Part shown: piece by piece, positions 1 through 5,044 of the stretch | How the letters are laid out: each line of letters starts with the position of its first letter | How positions within the stretch are numbered: the stretch's first letter is position 1 | Assembly: GCA_026193675.1 (NCBI GenBank) | Contig: JAPHSO010000119.1 | Span: 1-5,044, forward strand | DNA: 5,044 nt | Source: Gammaproteobacteria bacterium | GTDB lineage: Bacteria; Pseudomonadota; Gammaproteobacteria; Thiohalomonadales; Thiohalomonadaceae | Direction of reading: 5' to 3' | Notes under the pieces: generated by a model | Told to the model about the DNA's origin: nothing | The model's input: only the letters and a program-made list of their open reading frames with translations | The model's database searches: none | Translations under genes and position numbers: made by a program

Positions 1-34
1 AAAACAGTCAAGTCCAGCTGGAGGAGCCATATTC

Positions 35-75
35 AAAAAGCCCCATGACTGAAAAGTGATGGGGCTTTTTCTTTT
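35..75. terminator. Bidirectional rho-independent terminator
   Basis: A 12-base perfect inverted repeat pairs AAAAAGCCCCAT (35-46) with ATGGGGCTTTTT (59-70). After a G-G mismatch the stem continues with ACT/AGT (48-50 with 55-57) and closes on a GAAA tetraloop (51-54). The plus strand ends in TTTTTCTTTT (66-75), and the opposite strand ends in a matching U run from the A tract at 35-39. It can therefore stop transcription from both sides: the Sel1 gene whose stop codon is at 122-124, and any plus-strand gene ending to the left of the window. Confidence 0.92.
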
Positions 76-121
76 ACAGCCTACTTTCACCAGCGAATCT
101 CTGGTGGCTACAAAGTATCGT

Positions 122-1132
122 TTATTGACCTTGATGCTTGGCAAACCACTCCTGAGCCACCTTCTTGGACATCGCAAGCTCTTCTGAGGTTAGCTTCGTT
201 GCAAGCTCGAATACTCTATCCAGTGCCTTTTGATAACCCCCTTCTGCAGCAATATTGCACCACATATGCGCCAGAATACGGCTCTGTTTCACTCCAAGAC
301 CAAGTTCGTGACTGAGTGACAAGCGATACTGAGCAGGAGGGTAACCCTGCTCAGCAGCCTTCCGGTACCAGTAGTATGACTTCTCAAAGTCCTGTTTTAC
401 CCCTTCCCCTTCTCCATGCATCACGCCTAGATGGAATTGCGACACCTTGGAACCTTGAGCTGCCGCCTTGTAATACCACTCTACAGCGCTTTTATAACTT
501 CTGCGGACCCCTTTACCCTCTCTGTACATTGAGGCCACTATGTTCTGGTTCTCAATATCACCCCGCTTTGCCGCCTTCAGATACCACTGAAATGCCTTTG
601 GGTCGCTCTGTTCAGCACCTTTCCCCTGCTCATACATCCAACCAATTCGATTTTCAATTTTCGAGTTAGCTTTAGCCCCCAGTTTGCTATACCACTCAAG
701 CGCTGTTGTATAACTGAGCGTAACACCTTCAATACCTTCAAAATTGAGATTACCCAACCTCTCCATCGCTTTTGGATAGCCCTTAGCAGCAGATCGTTCT
801 AACCACTCAAGTGCTTTGCTCTGATTTTTTTCAATGCCCTGACCCGTTGCATATAACATCGAGAGTTGATACTGAGCAATCGCATGTCCCAATTTGGCTG
901 AGCTTTTATACCAATAAATTGACTCCTTAAGGTTCGGTTTAACGCCCCGCCCCACCTCATAGATCCAGCCCAGCACATACTGAGCATTCTTATCACCGAG
1001 TCGTGACTTGGTTTTACAGTTGGAGAGATTGGTTGAATCGCTGACGCTATTATCCCAACAGGCCCAGCCACTACTTGTGGTAAGTAACATCGCAATGGTG
1101 ATGAGAGATAGTTTTTGTTGCCAGATCGTCAT
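122..1132 (-). CDS. Secreted Sel1-repeat (SLR/TPR-like) protein
   Basis: The product is 336 residues. Residues 1-24 look like a Sec signal peptide: K7, a hydrophobic stretch LSLITIAMLL, then SSGWA before C25, so the mature protein should be periplasmic or secreted. Seven consecutive Sel1-like repeats of about 36 residues follow, at roughly 47-82, 83-118, 119-154, 155-191, 192-227, 228-263 and 264-299. They carry the family pattern AQYxLGxxYxxGxGV...A..WYxKAAxxG. The third repeat is degenerate (FEGIEGVTLSY). The tail (300-336) contains LTSEELAMSKKVAQEW, a common C-terminal cap in such proteins. Sel1 repeats form alpha-solenoids that bind other proteins, and no catalytic domain is seen. C25 and C39 could form a disulphide. 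The start is constrained by an in-frame TAA two codons upstream (1139-1141). No clear Shine-Dalgarno precedes the ATG. Transcription probably ends at the terminator near 35-75. The partner and process are unknown. Confidence 0.93.
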   Translation of the reverse strand: MTIWQQKLSLITIAMLLTTSSGWACWDNSVSDSTNLSNCKTKSRLGDKNAQYVLGWIYEVGRGVKPNLKESIYWYKSSAKLGHAIAQYQLSMLYATGQGIEKNQSKALEWLERSAAKGYPKAMERLGNLNFEGIEGVTLSYTTALEWYSKLGAKANSKIENRIGWMYEQGKGAEQSDPKAFQWYLKAAKRGDIENQNIVASMYREGKGVRRSYKSAVEWYYKAAAQGSKVSQFHLGVMHGEGEGVKQDFEKSYYWYRKAAEQGYPPAQYRLSLSHELGLGVKQSRILAHMWCNIAAEGGYQKALDRVFELATKLTSEELAMSKKVAQEWFAKHQGQ

Positions 1133-1250
1133 ATTGTTTTAATCAAGTTTTCGGTGAATGGACAGATAGGTGGTTAGCATACCATTCAAGATTAGAAGCC
1201 TTAAGACGCTATGTTAAATATAGGTTCAATAAATTGTCTGAGGTGGCGCT
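1133..1250. promoter_or_regulatory. Divergent intergenic region, Sel1 gene / small gene
   Basis: This AT-rich gap separates two genes transcribed away from each other, so it should hold promoters for both. On the minus strand, TATGCT (1181-1176) preceded by TG one base away (1184-1183) resembles an extended -10 element, giving a leader of about 37 bases before the Sel1 start; its -35 is poor. On the plus strand the stretch 1210-1221 (TATGTTAAATAT) is the best -10 candidate for the small gene, without a convincing -35. Both readings are by eye, and no operator is evident. Confidence 0.3.
1240..1246 (+). promoter_or_regulatory. Ribosome binding site of the 58-residue gene
   Basis: GAGGTGG lies four bases before the ATG at 1251, with the GAGGTG core five bases before it, at normal Shine-Dalgarno spacing. 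It is the main evidence that this short frame is translated. An in-frame TGA at 1239-1241 rules out a longer protein. Confidence 0.65.
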
Positions 1251-1427
1251 ATGACTGACAACAGAGAGACAATCACAGTTATTCGAAAATCTGAACTTCA
1301 TTTTTCTCGGGATAAGACGGTGATTAACTGGAACTGCCATACCGTTAGAACAGGCAATCCCTATAGATCACTACAGAGAATGGTTGAGATCATTGCCATG
1401 TCAGGTTGCAGGTTGGCTGAAGATTGA
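1251..1427 (+). CDS. Small hypothetical protein, 58 residues
   Basis: The frame runs from ATG (1251) to TGA (1425-1427). It encodes a protein beginning MTDNRETITVIRKSELHFS and ending IIAMSGCRLAED. A strong GAGGTGG site sits at the correct distance, and an in-frame stop just upstream fixes the start. The composition looks protein-like: a charged, probably beta-forming N-terminal half (ITVIRKSELHFS, then TVINWNCHTV), followed by a short likely helix (YRSLQRMVEIIAMSG). There are two cysteines (C29, C53). There is no signal peptide or membrane segment, so it is probably cytosolic. I recognise no family. It stands alone on the plus strand between two minus-strand genes and converges on the receiver gene, with 29 bases between the stop codons. 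No clear terminator follows. Chance remains a possibility at this length. Confidence 0.6.
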   Translation: MTDNRETITVIRKSELHFSRDKTVINWNCHTVRTGNPYRSLQRMVEIIAMSGCRLAED

Positions 1428-1456
1428 GCCTATATGGTGTTAAATCTTTCTCAGGA

Positions 1457-1879
1457 TTAAGCCCTGGAACCGAGGAGCTTAATCACTTTAAGCTGTAGAT
1501 TGGCCGGCTGAAATGGTTTTGCCAGAAAATCATTCACCCCTTCGGCAATTGCCATCTTGACCATGTCGGCCTGTATATTGGCCGTTAGCATAATGATGGG
1601 AAGAGCCTGCTTATCAAATTGGCTACGAATCTTAATGACAAATTCAATGCCCGACATCACCGGCATATCCCAGTCGGTTATCACCAGATCGAATTTTTGC
1701 TCCTTAAAAAGATCCAGAGCATCCAGACCGTTGTGAGTCACTGAGACATTCATTAGCTCTAATTCACTCAAAACACTTCGAATCAGATCACGACTCGAAC
1801 CGGCATCATCAATCACCAGGATCTGTTTATCTCTTATTTTATCCAGAAGCTGCTTTTCTGATATGGATTTATGAACCAT
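1457..1879 (-). CDS. Single-domain CheY-like response regulator
   Basis: The product is 140 residues, essentially one receiver domain (about 18-138) with a short N-terminal extension and no output domain. All phosphorylation residues are present: acidic pair D24-D25 (LVIDDAGSSRD), phospho-acceptor D69 in ITDWDMPVMSG, switch T99 in MLTAN, and K121 in AKPF. F118 sits where CheY has its switch tyrosine, and W70 matches the CheY Asp-Trp pair. Such proteins accept phosphate from a histidine kinase and act by binding a partner. No kinase, CheA or motor gene is in view, so chemotaxis itself cannot be claimed. The upstream minus-strand gene ends 45 bases before this start with no terminator between, which suggests one transcript. 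ATG 1879 is the only ATG, GTG or TTG start after the in-frame TAG at 1895-1897 and before the domain. Its Shine-Dalgarno is weak (AGG near 1886). Confidence 0.93.
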   Translation of the reverse strand: MVHKSISEKQLLDKIRDKQILVIDDAGSSRDLIRSVLSELELMNVSVTHNGLDALDLFKEQKFDLVITDWDMPVMSGIEFVIKIRSQFDKQALPIIMLTANIQADMVKMAIAEGVNDFLAKPFQPANLQLKVIKLLGSRA

Positions 1880-1924
1880 AGAGCCTGTATACCCCTAATT
1901 TTATAAAAGAAATTATTGAGAAAA

Positions 1925-2509
1925 CTAGTTTTTGGTCAGTTCTCTTCTCAACATATCAGCCCGTTTCTGATAGTTTTCCGCATCGCCATAATCAAGAAAT
2001 TCAGCATAACGCTGATGACAATCTATCATCTTATGAGCGTGCTTGATGGGACACCAATACTGCTCCGTACGTGAACCAATTTCACGCGCATAAGCTATCA
2101 ACCCATTCACATATTCACAGTAGATACAGTTCACCTTCTCAATAATGTTGAGATAGGCAAGTCGATTTCGATCCATAACGATATAATCTGAGCGTACTAC
2201 TCGTTCTATCCCATAGAGTCGAAAACAGATCGCCTGATAGATGCTAACACCAAGATCAAAAATGATTACGGGTACTATAAAACCGTATATAAACGGTGCT
2301 GAGAGAACATTTCTGAGTTGACTCTCCCGTAACCATCGAAACAGACCAACTTTCAGATGACGATGAGTATCCTTAACCGCCTTTTCAAACTCAATGCGTC
2401 CACTCTCTGTAGCTTTAAAGATTCTATTCTGCTGCTCAAAAAGGAGTGTTCGCAACTCCTCATCCAGCTCTTTTATCCTCTCAACTAACTGCTCTATTCG
2501 TTTGTCCAC
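1925..2509 (-). CDS. Uncharacterised coiled-coil, hydrophobic, Cys/His-rich protein
   Basis: The product is 194 residues. Residues 1-50 are highly charged with heptad-like leucines and isoleucines (IEQLVERIKELDEELRTLL), suggesting a coiled coil. Residues about 69-97 are a hydrophobic stretch (SAPFIYGFIVPVIIFDLGV) that could be a membrane anchor or re-entrant hairpin. The C-terminal half holds candidate metal ligands: C128 and C131 (CIYC), C153 with H157 and H159 (YWCPIKHAH), and C164-H165. Blocks such as YLNIIEKVNCIYCEY and RTEQYWCPIKHA resemble, from memory, a conserved family of unknown function in proteobacteria; I cannot name it. There is no signal peptide. The start is GTG (2507-2509), chosen because AGGAGA lies just upstream. 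The gene lies 45 bases before the receiver gene on the same strand, so the two probably share a transcript. Zinc or Fe-S binding is inference from residue spacing only. Confidence 0.85.
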   Translation of the reverse strand: MDKRIEQLVERIKELDEELRTLLFEQQNRIFKATESGRIEFEKAVKDTHRHLKVGLFRWLRESQLRNVLSAPFIYGFIVPVIIFDLGVSIYQAICFRLYGIERVVRSDYIVMDRNRLAYLNIIEKVNCIYCEYVNGLIAYAREIGSRTEQYWCPIKHAHKMIDCHQRYAEFLDYGDAENYQKRADMLRRELTKN

Positions 2510-2635
2510 GAATTCTCCTGATCTACATTAGCGTGTGTCATACCCTAATCATCACTCTATCACAGCAAAGATAATTTAAGCCCATATTACTCTTATCATT
2601 TAACAGTATGGTGTTGAGTAGTTCATAATGAGCGG
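2510..2635. promoter_or_regulatory. Divergent intergenic region before rlmG
   Basis: These 126 bases separate rlmG from the minus-strand two-gene unit and should contain both promoters. For rlmG the best -10 candidate is TATCAT (2594-2599), with no good -35 at 16-18 bases. For the minus strand, TTGCTG (around 2562-2567, read on that strand) is a partial -35 without a well-placed -10. Assignments are by eye and weak. No riboswitch or clear operator palindrome is seen. Confidence 0.3.
2514..2519 (-). promoter_or_regulatory. Ribosome binding site deciding a GTG start
   Basis: On the minus strand, AGGAGA is followed by TTC and then ... C GTG, with the AGGAG core five bases before the GTG at 2509-2507. 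This strong site fixes the GTG start of the 194-residue protein. The next methionine (M112) lies far inside the protein. Confidence 0.75.
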
Positions 2636-3772
2636 ATGGATAACCAGATAGATGTACCTCAAGGCCAATTTCAGCTAAACCGCCTACCTCATAACAGGAG
2701 GGATCCGCTTCGCGCCTGGGATGCTGCTGACGAGTACCTGCTCAAACATATCGCTGATGAGATCAAACCTGAGATTGGTGGTCGAATATTGATTATTAAC
2801 GATAGTTTTGGTGCTTTAGCCGTTGCACTGAGCAACCATCAACCCTGTGCTCTATCTGACTCCTACCTGTCACAAGAGGCAACTCGTAAGAATTTGAAAC
2901 TCAATGGGATAGCGGAAGAGAACGTTGAGCTCATTAGCAGCATGGAGGTGCCTCACGGTGACTTCGATCTTATATTGATCAAGGCACCCAAAAGTCTCGC
3001 ACTCCTGGAAGATGAGTTGATACGCATCCGTCCCCTTATAAAGCCAGGTTCCCAGTTGATTGTTTCTGGAATGATAAAGGGATTAGCTCCCGGTGTCTGG
3101 AAGCTACTTGAGAGAATCATTGGCCCGACGACCACCTCTCTGGCCAGAAAGAAGGCTCGCCTGATCTTTACTAGTCCTGATTCTGAATTGGGACAAACCG
3201 AGTCCCCCTATCCAACCTGTTACACTCTGGAACAGAGCAATTATCAGATATGCAATCATGCCAATGTCTTCTCACGTGAAAGTCTGGATATTGGCACCCG
3301 CCTCTTTCTCAAGCATATCCCTACAAGTGCTCTAACCAAAGATATTGTAGATCTGGGTTGTGGCAATGGTGTGGTGGGTCTCATTGCGTCCGAAAGAAAT
3401 CCAGAAGCGACAATCCATTTTATCGATGAATCTCACATGGCCATCGCCTCTGCCAGAGATAACTTCAATCGAGCATTTGGTATGCAGCGACCTGCCACCT
3501 ATGAAATTGAAGATGGTTTAACAAAGGTGAGTGACAACTCAGTAGATCTGATTCTCTGTAACCCCCCATTTCATCAACAGAGCGCCGTTGGAACTCATCT
3601 TGCCCAACAGATGTTTAATGACTCAAAAAGAGTACTAAAGGATTCGGGCGAACTTTGGGTTATTGGAAACCGACATCTCGGATATCACAAAACCTTAAAA
3701 CAGCTCTTCGGAAATGTGACGCTTATCGACTCTAACAAGAAGTTTGTTGTTCTGAAATCCATCAAAATTTAG
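2636..3772 (+). CDS. rlmG: 23S rRNA (guanine-N2-)-methyltransferase RlmG
   Basis: RlmG uses S-adenosylmethionine to make m2G at position 1835 of 23S rRNA (E. coli numbering). The 378-residue length matches E. coli RlmG, and landmarks match throughout: AWDAADEYLL (27-36), NDSFGALAVAL (55-65), IKAPKSLALLE (115-125), IIGPTTTSLARKKARL (161-176), CNHANVFSR (206-214) and KFVVLK (369-374). The fold is two tandem Rossmann modules. The N-terminal one (about 1-190) is degenerate and lacks a glycine-rich SAM loop. The C-terminal one is catalytic, with SAM motif I VDLGCGNGVVGL (238-249), acidic D264-E265, and catalytic NPPF (309-312). RsmC is the closest relative, but the N-terminal half favours RlmG. 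ATG 2636 is the only usable start after an in-frame TGA at 2615-2617, and its Shine-Dalgarno is poor. It is transcribed alone, convergent with rsgA. Confidence 0.96.
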   Translation: MDNQIDVPQGQFQLNRLPHNRRDPLRAWDAADEYLLKHIADEIKPEIGGRILIINDSFGALAVALSNHQPCALSDSYLSQEATRKNLKLNGIAEENVELISSMEVPHGDFDLILIKAPKSLALLEDELIRIRPLIKPGSQLIVSGMIKGLAPGVWKLLERIIGPTTTSLARKKARLIFTSPDSELGQTESPYPTCYTLEQSNYQICNHANVFSRESLDIGTRLFLKHIPTSALTKDIVDLGCGNGVVGLIASERNPEATIHFIDESHMAIASARDNFNRAFGMQRPATYEIEDGLTKVSDNSVDLILCNPPFHQQSAVGTHLAQQMFNDSKRVLKDSGELWVIGNRHLGYHKTLKQLFGNVTLIDSNKKFVVLKSIKI

Positions 3773-3814
3773 AACAGGCGTGCTGGACAGATGGCAAAGC
3801 AACCAACCTTTGAA

Positions 3815-4864
3815 TTATCTCTTTTTTCGCCTCTTTACCAATTTTTTTTCAGACTTGTAAAATTTACCCAATTTGTGATCTGCATCCCTTCTTTCAGCGA
3901 GCGTTTTATTAATATTTTTCTGCTCTTCCTGAAGCTTGAGATAGCTATGCCAGCGCCTGATGTCGAGCTCCTTAGCGTCAATCGCCGCCAAAATTGCGCA
4001 GCCCTGCTCAACCGTGTGCTGACAATTGCGAAATTTGCACTGTCCAAAATATCGCACCACATCATCAAAGGTGTCCTCAATCCCCTTTTCACTTTCGGTC
4101 AGCTGCAATTCACGAATCCCTGGTGTATCGATAAACAGACCGCCCCCCTTCAGGAGGTGAAGTGAACGAGAGGTGGTGGCATGACGCCCTTTATCATCAT
4201 CTTCTCTGATATTAAGCGTCTTTTGTTGGGCATCCGCCAGGCTATTGATGAGTGTGGATTTTCCAACACCGGAAGAACCGACCAGCACCACCGTTTCACC
4301 CTCACCACACCATCGTTTAAGAGGCTCAACGCTGTCAGGCGTTCTTGCATCAACATACTCAATATCAATATTTTGATAGAGCTCTTTCGCTGTCGTTTTA
4401 AACTGCTCAGGGTCATCGACGAGATCAGCCTTTGTCAGCACGATGACCGGTCGAATATTTGCTTCAGCGGCAAGCACCAGAAAACGCTCAATGCGAGATT
4501 CGTTAAAATCTTGATTACATGATGTGACAATAAACAGAGTATCGACATTTGATGCGATAAGCTGACGTTCGACCCGATTACCTGCCGCCTTGCGTCGCAA
4601 CTCACTCTGACGCTCAAGGATACGTAATGGTCTCTCATCATTATGGGGCATCAGCAACCAGTCACCCACAGCAATGTTTCTTATTTCGCTAAAGAGACCA
4701 ATATCGACATCCTGCTTACCGCTCTCACTCCAGATGACGACACGCGTTCGATAGATTTTTGAAATCCGGGCAGGAAAGCAAATATCCAATTCATCCAGTG
4801 TTATCTGGTTTTGAAAGAAGGGTTTCCAGCCCAACTGTCTATTAGTGATCTCCATATGCGACAT
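3815..4864 (-). CDS. rsgA: Ribosome small-subunit-dependent GTPase A (RsgA/YjeQ family)
   Basis: RsgA checks late 30S assembly and releases maturation factors, with GTPase activity stimulated by the small subunit. The 349-residue product has an N-terminal OB-fold region (about 28-95), then a circularly permuted GTPase in which G4 precedes G1: TKAD (144-147), P-loop GSSGVGKS (196-203), switch I HATTSR (228-233), and DTPG (246-249). The zinc-binding part follows, with ligands C276, C281, H283 and C289. A helical, lysine/arginine-rich tail (KLVKRRKKR) ends the protein, suited to rRNA contact. The N-terminus (QLGWKPFFQNQ) differs from the E. coli RsgA start and resembles the second RsgA copy (RsgA2) of Vibrio, as far as I remember. 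The start at 4864 is supported by a one-base overlap (TAATG) with the upstream gene and by GGAAAG at 4879-4874. M4 is an alternative start. The tail converges on rlmG, 42 bases away. Confidence 0.96.
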   Translation of the reverse strand: MSHMEITNRQLGWKPFFQNQITLDELDICFPARISKIYRTRVVIWSESGKQDVDIGLFSEIRNIAVGDWLLMPHNDERPLRILERQSELRRKAAGNRVERQLIASNVDTLFIVTSCNQDFNESRIERFLVLAAEANIRPVIVLTKADLVDDPEQFKTTAKELYQNIDIEYVDARTPDSVEPLKRWCGEGETVVLVGSSGVGKSTLINSLADAQQKTLNIREDDDKGRHATTSRSLHLLKGGGLFIDTPGIRELQLTESEKGIEDTFDDVVRYFGQCKFRNCQHTVEQGCAILAAIDAKELDIRRWHSYLKLQEEQKNINKTLAERRDADHKLGKFYKSEKKLVKRRKKR

Positions 4865-5044
4865 TAATCGGTTCTTTCCATAATTTGAGTAGGCTTGCCA
4901 TCAATACTGAGCTGGTTCTTCTCGCGCCAGTACGCTTTAACACCATCACTTCCCTTATTTGCAGACCAGTTGTTCATCTCATCTCGATCACCCACGTAGT
5001 CGTACAGAGGAACACCGGCACCACAGGAGGTTTGAACCAGATCT
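4864..5044 (-). CDS. PNPOx-like (pyridoxamine 5'-phosphate oxidase family) protein, C-terminal part
   Basis: This frame is open from the right window edge and ends at TAA (4866-4864), giving the last 59 residues of a gene that starts outside the window. It begins DLVQTSCGAGVPLYDYVGDR and ends SIDGKPTQIMERTD. The VQTSCGxGVPLY(D/E)YVG(D/E)R block followed by W..NKG..G...Y...KN..SIDG.PT resembles, from memory, the C-terminal end of a class of FMN-binding split-barrel proteins annotated as pyridoxamine 5'-phosphate oxidase family. These are distinct from true PdxH, and their substrates are mostly unknown. The FMN-binding part is off-window, so activity cannot be judged. Its stop overlaps the rsgA start by one base, implying one transcript and possibly coupled translation. 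The reading frame is certain. The family call is fairly good. Confidence 0.8.
   Translation of the reverse strand, partial: DLVQTSCGAGVPLYDYVGDRDEMNNWSANKGSDGVKAYWREKNQLSIDGKPTQIMERTD

Noticed and set aside
1..59. Possible 3' end of a plus-strand gene at the left edge
   Set aside because: All three plus-strand frames are open from base 1 and stop inside the terminator hairpin (stops at 46, 50 and 57), so none can be preferred. The terminator's symmetry allows a gene ending left of the window, but no frame is supported.
316..669. Plus-strand open frame of 117 codons inside the Sel1 gene
   Set aside because: It is antisense to well-supported Sel1 repeats, its protein has no recognisable features, and no ribosome binding site was noted. 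The other overlapping frames within the Sel1, rlmG and rsgA genes were dismissed on the same grounds.
1057..1068. Lipoprotein signal (GWAC) in the Sel1 protein
   Set aside because: Cys follows the hydrophobic segment, but Gly-Trp-Ala before it does not fit the usual lipobox with a leucine or similar at -3 and a small residue at -2. Ordinary signal peptidase cleavage before C25 is more likely.
1415..1430. GGCT...AGCC hairpin at the end of the 58-residue gene
   Set aside because: It has four base pairs with no following T run, so it is not a terminator.
1896..1915. TAATTT...AAATTA inverted repeat between the two minus-strand genes
   Set aside because: Six A/T pairs with an eight-base loop form too weak a stem for a terminator. 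It does not argue against co-transcription of the pair.
3795..3828. Hairpin CAAAG...CTTTG between rlmG and rsgA as a shared terminator
   Set aside because: The stem is only five pairs and AT-rich, and the T run (3823-3828) begins more than ten bases after it. It is unlikely to end transcription by itself, so I see no convincing terminator for rlmG or rsgA.
3791..4165. Plus-strand 124-codon frame over the 3' part of rsgA
   Set aside because: It overlaps the zinc-binding and C-terminal coding region of rsgA on the other strand, and its sequence is a low-quality hydrophobic and basic mixture, as expected for a shadow frame.
1..5044. Mobile element, CRISPR array, toxin-antitoxin or defence system
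   Set aside because: No direct repeats with spacers, terminal inverted repeats, integrase or transposase motifs, nuclease motifs or paired toxin-antitoxin layout were seen. The 58-residue gene lacks a partner on its strand. Identifiable genes are housekeeping, signalling or scaffold types.

Overview
The window looks like ordinary chromosomal DNA from a gammaproteobacterium, possibly an aquatic one. The main reason is a full-length RlmG-type 23S rRNA methyltransferase that aligns from end to end with the E. coli protein as I remember it. A second, short-N-terminus type of RsgA GTPase and a single-domain CheY-like regulator fit the same picture. Base composition is moderate and slightly AT-rich. 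I see no insertion sequence, tRNA, rRNA, CRISPR array, phage gene or recognisable defence system.

Layout from left to right. (1) A strong bidirectional rho-independent terminator lies at about 35-75. (2) A minus-strand gene for a secreted seven-repeat Sel1 protein spans 122-1132. (3) A gap of about 120 bases separates it from a small plus-strand gene (1251-1427) for a 58-residue protein I do not recognise; it has a good ribosome binding site and is easy to miss because of its size. (4) A minus-strand pair follows: an uncharacterised coiled-coil, hydrophobic, Cys/His-rich protein (1925-2509, GTG start) is upstream of a stand-alone receiver protein (1457-1879), with 45 bases between them. (5) A divergent intergenic region (2510-2635) precedes rlmG on the plus strand (2636-3772). 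(6) rsgA (3815-4864) converges on rlmG from the minus strand. It is preceded by the C-terminal end of a pyridoxamine-5'-phosphate-oxidase-like protein (4864-5044, cut by the window edge), whose stop codon overlaps the rsgA start as TAATG.

How the genes relate. rlmG (modification of 23S rRNA) and rsgA (late maturation of the 30S subunit) both serve the ribosome, but they are convergent and so not one operon. The receiver and the Cys/His-rich protein look co-transcribed, and this pair is the most likely place for undescribed biology: a receiver with intact phosphorylation residues and no output domain, beside a probably membrane-attached protein with conserved-looking metal-ligand residues. The Sel1 protein is probably periplasmic and mediates protein-protein contacts. 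Nothing else in the window shows its partner. The 58-residue gene stands alone between two genes of opposite direction.
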